A stretch of DNA of 32,344 nt, from the NCBI RefSeq assembly GCF_009917385.1, contig NZ_QWLJ01000047.1, forward strand, positions 1-32,344. Reading direction: 5' to 3'. Shown here one piece after another: positions 5,938 to 14,118 of the stretch. The notes beneath the pieces are model-generated. The model searched no databases. It was given only the letters and a program-made list of their open reading frames with translations, and was not told the origin of the DNA. The position numbers were made by a program, and so were the translations under genes. Source of the stretch: Roseburia sp. 1XD42-34. GTDB lineage: Bacteria > Bacillota > Bacilli > Bacillales > Amphibacillaceae. Within the stretch, counting starts at the first letter, position 1. The number at the start of each line of letters is the position of its first letter.

Positions 5938-8322
5938 CTATAGCTTTACCCGTTTTAAGCGTAAGGAATTTGATACAACACTTACCGAACTAAATGCCAT
6001 CGCTGCACCGGCTATCCATGGGGCGAGTAAACCAATCGCTGCGATCGGAATGCCAGCTGTGTTGTAGGCAAATGCCCAAAATAAGTTTTGGCGAATATTT
6101 TTGATTGTTGCATGGCTCGCTTTAATTGCTTTTGGAATAAGTAGCAGCTCGCCACCTAAGATGGTTACATCAGCAGCTTCAATGGCTACTTCAGTTCCTG
6201 TTCCAATCGCGATACCAATATCGGCAACGGCTAAAGCTGGAGCATCGTTAATTCCATCCCCAACCATCGCAACATGCTTGCCCATTTCTTGTATCATTTT
6301 TACTTTATCCGCTTTTTCTTCTGGTAAAACCTGTGCAATTACGTGGTCAATACCAACCTGCTTTGCAATCGCTTTGGCTGTTCGCTCATTATCACCTGTT
6401 AGCATAATAACTTCTAAGCCCTCATTTTGCAGTTGGCTAATTGCTTCTTTAGCGGTTTCCTTTACCGTATCAGCAACAGCAATAATGCCTTCGAACGTAC
6501 CATCTACTGCAATGAGCATCGCTGTCTTTCCATTTGCCTCCAAGGATTGCATCGCTGTTTCTTCACTTTGGTATGCAATGTTATTCTGTTCCATTAGCGA
6601 TCTTGTTCCTACAAGAACTGTTTTTCCATTCACTTTGGCAGAAATACCAAGGCCGGGTATCGCTTCAAAATCATCTGTATCGAATAGTTCTAAGTCTTTT
6701 TCTACCGCATTAGCAACAATTGCTTCTGCTAACGGGTGCTCGGAACTTTTTTCTGCACTTGCTACTAATTGTAAGACATCATCATTGCCAGTGAAGTCGG
6801 TTACTTCTGGCTTTCCTTTCGTAATCGTTCCAGTTTTATCAAAAATGATAGCCTCTAACTGGTGCGTGCGTTCTAAGTGTTCGCCGCCTTTAAACAAAAT
6901 CCCTTGCTCTGCTGCTTTACCTGTACCAACCATAATTGATGTCGGGGTAGCCAAACCAAGGGCACATGGACAGGCTATCACTAGTACAGCGATAGAGGCA
7001 ACTAATGCGGGTTCCAATTCACCCGGAGTTACAAAAGAAATCCAAATAATGAATGTGAGAATGGCAATTCCGACAACAATTGGAACGAAGTAGCCAGAAA
7101 TAACATCTGCCAAGCGTTGGATTGGGGCTTTTGAACCTTGTGCATCTTCTACCACTTTTACAATGGAGGCTAAAGCAGTGTCCTTGCCTACTTTTGTAGC
7201 TTCCATTTCCATCGTTCCATTTTTATTCATCGTTGCACCAATAACCGTATCTTCTAAATCCTTTTCTACTGGCAATGATTCACCAGTAAGCATCGATTCA
7301 TCTACAGCAGTACGTCCTTTGACTACGACACCGTCTACGGGTATTTTTTCTCCTGGTTTTACAATTAGCCGGTCACCACGAACAACTTCTTCTACCGGAA
7401 TCATCATTTCCTCACCATTTCGGATAACACGCGCTTGTTTTGCCTGTAAATTCAATAATTTAGAAATAGCTTGCGTTGTTTTGCTTTTTGCCTTCGTTTC
7501 TAAATATTTACCAAACAAGATAAGCGTAATTAAAATCGCACTCGTCTCAAAATAAAGATGCGGTCCATAACCAGGATTGCCGATTGTTTTAATTGCTTCA
7601 TATAAACTATAAAAATAAGCCGCACTCGTACCTAATGCTACGAGTACATCCATATTGGCTGCTTTGTTGCGGAGGTTTTTATAGGCTCCTTCATAAAATT
7701 GCCAGCCAATAATGAATTGTACCGGTGTAGCTAGAGTAAATTGAAACCAAGGATTCATAAAAATATGTGGGAGGCTAAGTCCAAATAAATGATCGAGCAT
7801 TGTTACCAATAGAGGTATCGATAAGATTGCCGATATAATGAGTTTCGTTTTCATATGTTGGATTTGCTTTTCCTTGTTGGATTGCTTTTCTTCTTTATTA
7901 GCCTTTGGTTGTGCCTGATAACCCAATTTTTCAATCAAACCAATGAATTTATTTTCTTCCACCAATGATGGCTGGTACTCGATAACTGCTGTTTCATTGG
8001 CTAAATTAACTGTCGCTTGCGTCACTCCTTGCTGTTTGGAGAGTACTTTTTCGATTCGGTTGGAACATGCAGCACAAGTCATGCCGGTAATATCGTATTC
8101 GACCTTTTCTGTTTCCACACCATAACCTAGCTTCCCGATCTTTTCAGTAATAGCTTCTACGGAAACTTTTTCCGGATCGAAATCTAAATTAGCTTTTTCC
8201 GTAGTTAAATTCACCTGCGCTTCCACGCCGTCCATTTTATTTAATACCTTCTCAATTCGGTTGGAACACGCGGCACAGGTCATCCCTGTAACACCAAGAG
8301 TTACATGTTCTTTCTCTTGCAT
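5938..8322 (-). CDS. copA: Cu(I)-exporting P1B-type ATPase CopA
   Basis: This 794-aa ATPase pumps Cu(I) out of the cell. Two N-terminal HMA domains carry CAAC metal sites at residues 16-19 and 83-86. Further motifs are the TGES actuator loop (346-349), the intramembrane metal-binding CPC (451-453), the phosphorylated aspartate in DKTGT (495-499), SEHP of the nucleotide domain (527-530) and GDGIND (688-693). The last two helices hold YN (753-754) and MxxSS (775-779), the signature of Cu(I)-specific P1B-1 ATPases. AGAGGTG precedes the ATG. It starts 15 nt after the csoR stop, so it is cotranscribed and copper-induced through CsoR. Confidence 0.97.
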   Translation of the reverse strand: MQEKEHVTLGVTGMTCAACSNRIEKVLNKMDGVEAQVNLTTEKANLDFDPEKVSVEAITEKIGKLGYGVETEKVEYDITGMTCAACSNRIEKVLSKQQGVTQATVNLANETAVIEYQPSLVEENKFIGLIEKLGYQAQPKANKEEKQSNKEKQIQHMKTKLIISAILSIPLLVTMLDHLFGLSLPHIFMNPWFQFTLATPVQFIIGWQFYEGAYKNLRNKAANMDVLVALGTSAAYFYSLYEAIKTIGNPGYGPHLYFETSAILITLILFGKYLETKAKSKTTQAISKLLNLQAKQARVIRNGEEMMIPVEEVVRGDRLIVKPGEKIPVDGVVVKGRTAVDESMLTGESLPVEKDLEDTVIGATMNKNGTMEMEATKVGKDTALASIVKVVEDAQGSKAPIQRLADVISGYFVPIVVGIAILTFIIWISFVTPGELEPALVASIAVLVIACPCALGLATPTSIMVGTGKAAEQGILFKGGEHLERTHQLEAIIFDKTGTITKGKPEVTDFTGNDDVLQLVASAEKSSEHPLAEAIVANAVEKDLELFDTDDFEAIPGLGISAKVNGKTVLVGTRSLMEQNNIAYQSEETAMQSLEANGKTAMLIAVDGTFEGIIAVADTVKETAKEAISQLQNEGLEVIMLTGDNERTAKAIAKQVGIDHVIAQVLPEEKADKVKMIQEMGKHVAMVGDGINDAPALAVADIGIAIGTGTEVAIEAADVTILGGELLLIPKAIKASHATIKNIRQNLFWAFAYNTAGIPIAAIGLLAPWIAGAAMAFSSVSVVSNSLRLKRVKL

Positions 8323-8337
8323 CGCCTTTCACCTCTT

Positions 8338-8640
8338 TTACTTGGAAAGTTGTTTTAGCACTTCCATTAATTCTTCAATCGCATTCTCCCCTTGCCCAGA
8401 TTGTACCGCATGAGAAACACAATGCTTCGTATGTCTTTCTGCAATGGAGAAACCAACTTTTTTCAAGGCTGCATTAATCGCACTAATTTGTACCAAAATA
8501 TCAATGCAATATCTATCCTCTTCCACCATTTTTTGTATGCCGCGAACCTGCCCTTCAATTCTTTTCAGCCGATTTGTAATTGCTGAAATTTCATCCTTTG
8601 TTCTAGGAGTTACAGGATGCTCTGGCTTTTGTGTTGTCAT
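8338..8640 (-). CDS. csoR: Copper-sensing transcriptional repressor CsoR
   Basis: This 100-aa all-alpha protein of the CsoR/RcnR family represses the copper operon and releases DNA on binding Cu(I). The metal ligands are Cys45, His70 and Cys74, in the same numbering as B. subtilis CsoR. The helix around NRLKRIEGQVRGIQKMVEE is the conserved DNA-contacting part. It is the first gene of the operon, 15 bp before copA. A GC-rich CsoR-type operator in its promoter (8681-8702) implies autoregulation, whereas B. subtilis keeps csoR in a separate upstream unit. Confidence 0.96.
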   Translation of the reverse strand: MTTQKPEHPVTPRTKDEISAITNRLKRIEGQVRGIQKMVEEDRYCIDILVQISAINAALKKVGFSIAERHTKHCVSHAVQSGQGENAIEELMEVLKQLSK

Positions 8641-8680
8641 CTATATATCAGCTCCTACTGTAATTTGCTTACTTATAATT

Positions 8681-8711
8681 ATACTATACCCCCCTTTAGT
8701 ATTTTATGCAA
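8681..8711 (-). promoter_or_regulatory. csoR-copA-copZ promoter with CsoR operator
   Basis: On the minus strand TTGCAT (8711-8706) and TATAGT (8688-8683) are 17 bp apart. The spacer is filled by ATACTAAAGGGGGGTATAGT, which fits the CsoR box pattern TACC-N-GGGGGTA with its G-run. Bound CsoR would block RNA polymerase directly. Confidence 0.8.
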
Positions 8712-8940
8712 TAGGTTTGCTCAAAAAATTTTATAACTATTCGGCGTGAAGATTTTAGTAGTGCGACTACGGTCTCGTTTACTGAAAAAGGTGGTTTGCT
8801 ATAACTGGAATGAGGGCGAGCATTTATCGTTTGCTCTTCGTAAGAGAGGTTTCTTTCGACAATGAAATTATAGCTCCATCGATGATAGTATCATTTACTT
8901 TACTTAGACATATTCTGGCAGACATCTTATCTATTATTGG

Positions 8941-8976
8941 AAAAAACCTTCCCAGCAATAATCTGCCAAAAAGGTT
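8941..8976 (-). terminator. Terminator after the small membrane protein gene
   Basis: On the minus strand AACCTT and AAGGTT close a hairpin followed by TTTTTT. The same region holds overlapping alternative pairings (TGGCAGA/TCTGCCA at 8916-8968 and ATTATTG/CAATAAT), so the fold is complex. Confidence 0.6.
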
Positions 8977-9021
8977 CTATACTTAAATATTAAAATGTGT
9001 CATGTTACTATTAAAGCCTCA

Positions 9022-9273
9022 TTAAAATGCATATACAAAAAATGCGATTAACGCTATTAGAATAGTCACCGAGTATATCCAAATTAGAATAGGTACGTTT
9101 GATTTCAGAGATTTCGTTTCATACTCCATAGAACGCTGCAATTCACTTTTCGCAGTATCTCCTTCTAGCTCATATTGTTTCATCTTTTTTTCTTCCTGTT
9201 TAAAAACATACAATGTTCCACCTAGAGCAACAATAAATAGTAACAGTAAAAAAAGGATTAAGGAAATATTCAT
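9022..9273 (-). CDS. Small two-helix membrane protein, function unknown
   Basis: This 83-aa protein has an N-terminal hydrophobic helix (about residues 3-22), a charged Lys/Glu-rich middle (QEEKKMKQYELEGD and on), and a second hydrophobic helix at the C-terminus (about 62-82). I do not recognise a family. The start is the ATG at 9273, just after a GGGGGGAG site; an upstream in-frame start at 9324 has none. It is monocistronic between a promoterless-looking gap and a terminator. The neighbouring copper operon is separated by that terminator, so a shared function is not implied. Confidence 0.65.
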   Translation of the reverse strand: MNISLILFLLLLFIVALGGTLYVFKQEEKKMKQYELEGDTAKSELQRSMEYETKSLKSNVPILIWIYSVTILIALIAFFVYAF

Positions 9274-9754
9274 AAAACTCCCCCCCATTTCCATACAGAT
9301 ATTACCAAAATAAAACTTTGTCAAAACGAATGTTTATAAGAGTTTCTTACATTTTATGCATTTATATACGGCAGATTTTTAACTAAATCGTTCAAGCAGT
9401 TGTAATAGATATTTTTCCAACAATTCGCTATATTTCTCGAACAAAATTATAACATATTCCTCCATGACATTCGGATTTGAAAACGTTTTGACCTTTCCTT
9501 TTGCTTTTCTATCATCAACTTTTACATGGAATACAACAATTTGCAATTATTTTTATGCAATTGTCAAAGAAAGTTAACGCTTTCTTATGGAGGTGTAAGA
9601 ATTCAGATTTTTAGAAGCCGCACAAATCAAGGGTCCAGACAACTCGGATTTGCAGAGTTAATGGTTAGAATTAAGATATACTCACTCGAAATGCTAAATC
9701 ACTTGACCAATCCTATGGTTTGTATTGCAAGTAAGGACAATCATACTATTTATA

Positions 9755-9930
9755 AGTGGGCTTGCTTGTTTAGTGTTGGTGAAAATGCTCGTTTGGCGAA
9801 TGTGTTCTCTCGGGGGGCGGAGAAACTTGCTCATTTAGGAAATAAGGTTGCTCGGGGTTCGGCGTGACTCACTCGTTTTGCAGATCGGTCGCTCAGGGTT
9901 AGGGGAAACTTGCTCGTGGCCAAGCGAGGA
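9755..9930. repeat. Degenerate tandem array A, period ~42 bp (2 x 21)
   Basis: Successive units of about 43, 42 and 41 bp can be laid out here, each made of two half-units near 21 bp with the theme GAAACTTGCTCGTTTxGG / xxTCGGTxGCTCGGGGTTxG. Further half-units lie at both edges. The array lies in a 750-bp gap between the small membrane protein and bioY. It creates an apparently open frame (9526-9867) whose repeated peptide is a by-product. The arrays at 11045 and 18909 have the same period. Confidence 0.55.
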
Positions 9931-10025
9931 TGTTCGACTAGTCAATTCAGGATTAAGACTACACAATCCACCTAGCAAGGTTTTCTCAATTTCCGAAGTC
10001 TCCCCTATAGGATAAAGGGCTGAAC

Positions 10026-10595
10026 TCACGCTACTTCTTGTTTCGTTTCCAAAATTAAATTAGCTTGAACGAGGCGTTTGCGAACTGCAATGCCTATCCA
10101 ACTGGCTAATACAGCTTTAATAATTCCGACTGCAATAAACGGGTAGATACCGGCCAAAAAAGCAGCATTCCAAGTATAGTCTAAAATAAACTTCAACTGA
10201 ACTGTCCCAAATACTAACGTGATCACCATTCCTACTATATTGGCAATCAAGGCGTTTGTGAGTCGGAAACTGGTTTTTTCTAAGATCCATCCTGTAACGT
10301 AAGCAGTAACAATAAAGCCAAAAACATATCCGCCGGAAGGACCAACTAGCACATGCGCACCTCCGCTAAAGCCCGCAAATACAGGTGCGCCCACAGCTCC
10401 AATTACAGCGTAACAGATCATAGCTAACGCTCCTTGCTTACTACCTAAGATCGTCGCTGTAATACCGACCGCTAAGGTTTGTCCACTGATCGGAATAAGT
10501 GGTAATGGAATTTCTATTTGCGCTAAAATTGCTGTAAGAGCTGCAAATAGCGCGCTATTAAGTATCAGACGAAGCTTTTTGTTTTGCTGATCCAT
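10026..10595 (-). CDS. bioY: Biotin ECF transporter substrate-binding protein BioY
   Basis: This 189-aa protein with six hydrophobic segments is BioY, the biotin-binding membrane subunit of an energy-coupling factor transporter. The N-terminal IPLPLIPISGQTLAVG segment and the following GALAMICYAVIGAVGAPVFAGFSGG, around residues 55-80, are characteristic. It works with the shared EcfA/A'/T module, which is not in this window. The start is the ATG at 10595 after AAGGAGT. It is monocistronic. Upstream lies a sigma-A promoter overlapping a BirA-like inverted repeat, so biotin should repress it. Confidence 0.95.
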   Translation of the reverse strand: MDQQNKKLRLILNSALFAALTAILAQIEIPLPLIPISGQTLAVGITATILGSKQGALAMICYAVIGAVGAPVFAGFSGGAHVLVGPSGGYVFGFIVTAYVTGWILEKTSFRLTNALIANIVGMVITLVFGTVQLKFILDYTWNAAFLAGIYPFIAVGIIKAVLASWIGIAVRKRLVQANLILETKQEVA

Positions 10596-10642
10596 TTTAA
10601 TGACGACTCCTTCTCAGATAATTTACTATGTATGATGATTGG

Positions 10643-10695
10643 ATTGTAGTTGGTAACTAACCTTTTGTCAACTTATTTTTTAAATAGTTAACTAA
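10643..10695 (-). promoter_or_regulatory. bioY promoter with BirA-type operator
   Basis: On the minus strand TTGACA (10671-10666) and TACAAT (10648-10643) are exactly 17 bp apart. Overlapping the -35 is TTAGTTAAC, a 14-bp gap, then GTTGACAAA (10695-10664). These are imperfect inverted half-sites with the spacing of the Bacillus BirA biotin operator. Repression by BirA-biotinyl-AMP is inferred. Confidence 0.7.
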
Positions 10696-11044
10696 TTTGA
10701 ATCTAATGTCCTTTCCTATTCTTCTGTTTAATGGTCTTAGTACGGAAACGCCCAATAATACTTAATCGAAAATTGTGATTGAAGTTTCAGCTCCTAGCTG
10801 TTCAATAGTAAAAATAGTTACAATGCTGGCAAAAGTACGAGGGCGACCAACGTTTTGAAAACTAACTTCTCTCCCTGTGTGTTACTTATGTAGCATTAAT
10901 AAAGCAGTTAAACTAACTCTAATCCTTGCAATGAATATTAGCGCAATCACAAAATTTGGAAGTGTAAACATAGACTTTAAACACATACCTCTAAAAGGAT
11001 TTAAAGATATAATACATGATGCCACGGTATCATTCTTGGCATTC

Positions 11045-11210
11045 GTGAGCCATCTAACGCTTTTACGAGCAACTTCCCTACCTTCCTGAGGTCCTAACGT
11101 CGTTTGGAAGTGACTTCATTGCTTTCCTGAGCGACCTAACGTCGTGTGTGAGTAATTTTCCAGCGTTACTGAGCGCCCTAACGTCATTTGCGAGTGAGCT
11201 GCTCCCTCAA
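11045..11210. repeat. Degenerate tandem array B, four 41-42 bp units
   Basis: Four head-to-tail units of 41, 41, 42 and 42 bp begin GTGAGC/CTGAGG/CTGAGC/CTGAGC and share the core CCTAACGTCGTTTG. Each can be split into two ~21-bp halves that start with a TGAG-like or GAGT-like block. There is no open frame or protein-like reading. It lies between the bioY promoter and the amidase remnant. Confidence 0.7.
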
Positions 11211-11267
11211 ATAAAGTGCACTACTCCCCTAGCATGGTGAAGTATTTAGCTATTAATATTTTTAGGG

Positions 11268-11620
11268 TCATTTTCCATACCGTTTATCAATCATCAGGAA
11301 GTACTTAAAAAGAAATCGATACTTATCTCCAGCAATACGCTTGACCGATGCCAATAAAACATTGACTCCTTTTTCGCAATCTTCCCATGACGTATATTCA
11401 GCTTTGGAATGGCTTTTTCCCTTTTTGCACTTGGTACAAATATCATCGCTGTCGGCAAATATGTACTCATATATTGTGCATCCTGTCCTGCACCACTCAG
11501 CATACGATTATGAAGGTACCCTATAGCTGGATGTTGCCTTTTCCACCTGATTGACGACATCTGGTTCAAACTATACAGTTTCCCTTTTGACGTTTTCCAG
11601 CAAGTACTCCTGAAACCATC
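11268..11620 (-). pseudogene. Frameshifted 3' remnant of an M20-family amidase/carbamoylase
   Basis: One minus-strand frame reads LHNRMLSGAGQDAQYM and then PTAMIFVPSAK, the metal-site region of N-carbamoyl-L-amino-acid hydrolase/allantoate amidohydrolase (M20) proteins. Immediately after, a different frame continues GKSHSKAEYTSWEDCEKG and NVLLASVKRIAG to a stop at 11268, the expected C-terminus. The shift falls in an A-rich run near 11410. Upstream, DVVNQVEKAT in a third frame fits the preceding helix. Only the last ~110 codons remain; the 5' part of the gene is absent, so this is a decayed gene and not a sequencing slip alone. Confidence 0.7.
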
Positions 11621-11741
11621 ATTGATGGTTTAAAGCGCACCCCTTCTTTATTCGTAAAGTTAGCTATTTTTTAAGCAATTTCCATTAATTCTAATCTAAT
11701 GCTCCTTTTTCAAACAAACCTCCTCTTTTTTTCTTATCTCT

Positions 11742-11769
11742 TAAAAAGAAGAGAGCCCTTAAGCTCCCT
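11742..11769 (-). terminator. Terminator of the kdgT-kinase-pdxA2 operon
   Basis: On the minus strand GGGAGC and GCTCTC form a stem around TTAAGG, followed by TTCTTTTT, 16 bases past the pdxA2 stop. Confidence 0.65.
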
Positions 11770-11784
11770 TCAAATTTTTTCCTT

Positions 11785-12783
11785 TTATTTTACTGGTGCC
11801 AATTCAATGGCTTGACGTAGTGCCTCCAACATGCTTCCTTCATCAGCAATCCCTTTCCCTGCTATGTCAAAGGCTGTCCCATGATCAACGCTTGTACGAA
11901 TAATAGGTAATCCAACAGTGATATTCACGCCTGCTTCTAAGCCAAGTACTTTGATTGGACTATGACCTTGGTCATGATACATAGCAACTACGATATCAAA
12001 ATCTCCACGTTGGGCACGGAAAAATAATGTATCAGCTGGTAGCGGACCTTCTACTTGCATCCCTTCATTCACAGCTTTTGCAATAGCTGGGACTATCTTT
12101 TCTTCTTCCTCACCATAGCCAAACAACCCATTCTCACCAGCATGTGGGTTAATTCCACAAACGCCAATCTTAGGCTGTTTTAAACCAGAACGTGATAATG
12201 TGTCATGAGCAAGTTTAATCACCTTATAAACCCGGTCTGGTTTAATTTGATTAATTGCCTCAATTAATCCAACATGTGTTGTGACGTGAATGACCTTTAA
12301 TTTCGGAGATGAAAGCATCATAGAAAAATCCTTGGTTCCAGTTAATTTTGCCAAAATCTCTGTATGTCCTGGGTATATGTGCCCCCCCTTATGGAGAGCT
12401 TCTTTATTTAAAGGAGCTGTACAAATAGCATCAATTCTTCCTTCATTCGCTAATTCAATTGCTATTTTCAAGTAATGAAAGGCAGCATTTCCGGCCTTAC
12501 CTGATACTTCTCCAAATTTAAGATCCCCAGGAAGCATGTCAAGATCGACGCACAAAATTTCCCCATAAGAAGTTGCTGTAAAATCTGCTGTTTTATTGAC
12601 TTGTTTAATGCTGACATTAGCTTTTAATAATTCTTTTGCTCGTTCCAGCATTTTTGCGTCACCGATAACTACTGGATGCGAATCATTAAAAACTTCTTCA
12701 TGCTCTAAGCTTTTTATGATGATTTCTGGACCAACCCCTGCTGCGTCCCCCATGGTGATTCCAATAATTGGTTTACTTGTCAT
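11785..12783 (-). CDS. pdxA2: PdxA2-type 4-phospho-threonate/erythronate dehydrogenase
   Basis: The protein (332 aa) belongs to the PdxA family of NAD-dependent, metal-dependent dehydrogenases. It starts with IGITMGDAAGVGPEI and carries the conserved metal-site regions GHTEILA and VAMYHDQGHSP. Bacillaceae normally make vitamin B6 by PdxS/PdxT and do not need PdxA. Next to a DUF1537 kinase this is therefore the catabolic paralogue, which oxidises and decarboxylates 4-phospho-D-threonate or -erythronate to dihydroxyacetone phosphate (known for characterised PdxA2/DtnK pairs). The ATG at 12783 has AAGGAG at 9 nt; an ATG two codons earlier is too close to it. It overlaps the kinase gene by 11 bp, so translation is coupled. 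Confidence 0.88.
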   Translation of the reverse strand: MTSKPIIGITMGDAAGVGPEIIIKSLEHEEVFNDSHPVVIGDAKMLERAKELLKANVSIKQVNKTADFTATSYGEILCVDLDMLPGDLKFGEVSGKAGNAAFHYLKIAIELANEGRIDAICTAPLNKEALHKGGHIYPGHTEILAKLTGTKDFSMMLSSPKLKVIHVTTHVGLIEAINQIKPDRVYKVIKLAHDTLSRSGLKQPKIGVCGINPHAGENGLFGYGEEEEKIVPAIAKAVNEGMQVEGPLPADTLFFRAQRGDFDIVVAMYHDQGHSPIKVLGLEAGVNITVGLPIIRTSVDHGTAFDIAGKGIADEGSMLEALRQAIELAPVK

Positions 12784-14077
12784 TTTCATTTACTCCTTTC
12801 AAGGCTTGCATTGCACGATAAATTGATTCTTCAGCTCCAAACGAGCCAGCCTTTGTAACAACGTAATAAGTTTTCTGCGTTCCTATCAGTTCCCCTAATG
12901 GAATTCCTGGCTCCACCTGTTTGACTAAGTTTATACCCTCTCCGCCAAGACATTTAGCAGTAGCCTTTGCTGTATCTCCTCCTGTTAATACTAAACCAGA
13001 AAGCCTTTGAGTACTTTCAGCAATATAAGCTGCTATTTCACCAATAGCCCCTGAAATCTTTTCTCCAACCTGTTCCGGACTAAGCTGCAACTCGCTCGCT
13101 ACTTTTTTCACTTTTCGCCGTATTTCATCATCACTAGGTACGTATAATACAACATCTTTCCCTTTGGCGAATGCGTCGGTACAACGCTTTATATACTTCA
13201 CCTTATGGCTATGCCAATCATTTTGGAAGATATCGATCGTATTTATCTCTACACCGCTAACGTTTGGCTGTTCTTTCGCATACGCCACTTGGGTTTGTGT
13301 TACTTGTGACAAACTGCTGCAAACTGTCATAACTTGCGTGTTGTTATCGAAGTTAGTCGGAGTTTGTTCCCCTCCATCAATAGATAAAACTAATGGCAAT
13401 GCTTCAGCTAAACCTGCAGAACCAGCCCAGACAATGTTTTGTGTTATTGCAGCCATTTTCACAGCAGCCTTATACAAATCCATTTGTGTTTGCGCATCAC
13501 AGATAACGTAACGGACTCCACTCTGTTTCCAATTTTCTATTTCCATGTTAAATATTTTAGTGGTGTGGATCATATCTGTTGTTAAAACTGCCATCTTTTC
13601 ATTCACTTCTTTTTGCAGTACTTTTATTATAGAAGAATCTTTTACAGGGTGCTTTGGATCTTTAGAAACTTCTGATTCAGCAATTGGTATATGGTTCACA
13701 TAATGTACCCCATTAACAGTTGTCCTGCCAAGCCTTGGATAAGCTGGCGCAATAAACATGAATTCAGGCCGAAACACCTCATCTAATACTTTTATTTCCG
13801 CACCAATATGCCCCCGTAATGTAGAATCCATCTTCTTGTATATATAAGAAAAATTCTCTTGTTTTAGAAATTGAGCAGCATTTTTTGTTTTTTTTATAGC
13901 ATTCTCTCTTGTTAAAGCACGCGAATTCGTATCTATGACAATGCTATTATTTAATTGTTTTTCTTGTTTTGGAAGTTGGAAGTAAACAGATGTCTTTATC
14001 CCTCTTTCTGCAAGTTGTACTCCGCTATCATTCGCTCCAGTTAAATCATCTGCAATAATTCCTATCTGTCTTTTCAT
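12773..14077 (-). CDS. DUF1537 four-carbon acid sugar kinase (DtnK/OtnK-like)
   Basis: This protein of about 434 aa matches the DUF1537 kinases. The N-terminal substrate domain has IGIIADDLTGANDSG near residues 5-19 and YKKMDSTLRGHIGAE near residue 80. The C-terminal ATP domain has VLTGGDTAKA near residue 365. Family members phosphorylate D-threonate, D-erythronate or 3-oxo acids derived from them at C4. The partner PdxA2 downstream and the absence of OtnC/OtnI or aldolase genes favour D-threonate or a similar acid (inference). The ATG at 14077 follows GAGGG by 5 nt; an ATG at 14089 is the alternative. It lies 41 bp downstream of the permease gene. Confidence 0.88.
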   Translation of the reverse strand: MKRQIGIIADDLTGANDSGVQLAERGIKTSVYFQLPKQEKQLNNSIVIDTNSRALTRENAIKKTKNAAQFLKQENFSYIYKKMDSTLRGHIGAEIKVLDEVFRPEFMFIAPAYPRLGRTTVNGVHYVNHIPIAESEVSKDPKHPVKDSSIIKVLQKEVNEKMAVLTTDMIHTTKIFNMEIENWKQSGVRYVICDAQTQMDLYKAAVKMAAITQNIVWAGSAGLAEALPLVLSIDGGEQTPTNFDNNTQVMTVCSSLSQVTQTQVAYAKEQPNVSGVEINTIDIFQNDWHSHKVKYIKRCTDAFAKGKDVVLYVPSDDEIRRKVKKVASELQLSPEQVGEKISGAIGEIAAYIAESTQRLSGLVLTGGDTAKATAKCLGGEGINLVKQVEPGIPLGELIGTQKTYYVVTKAGSFGAEESIYRAMQALKGVNENDK

Positions 14078-14118
14078 TCTATCCCTCATTCTCCAGTTTC
14101 CAATAATCTCTATATCTG

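Noticed and set aside
6101..7093. Long plus-strand open frame antisense to copA
   Set aside because: It is a shadow of the copA codon pattern; the translation is Ser/Ala/Thr-rich low-complexity with no start signals.
9526..9867. 113-codon plus-strand frame over tandem array A
   Set aside because: No ribosome binding site or promoter, no family likeness, and its repeats follow from the DNA array.
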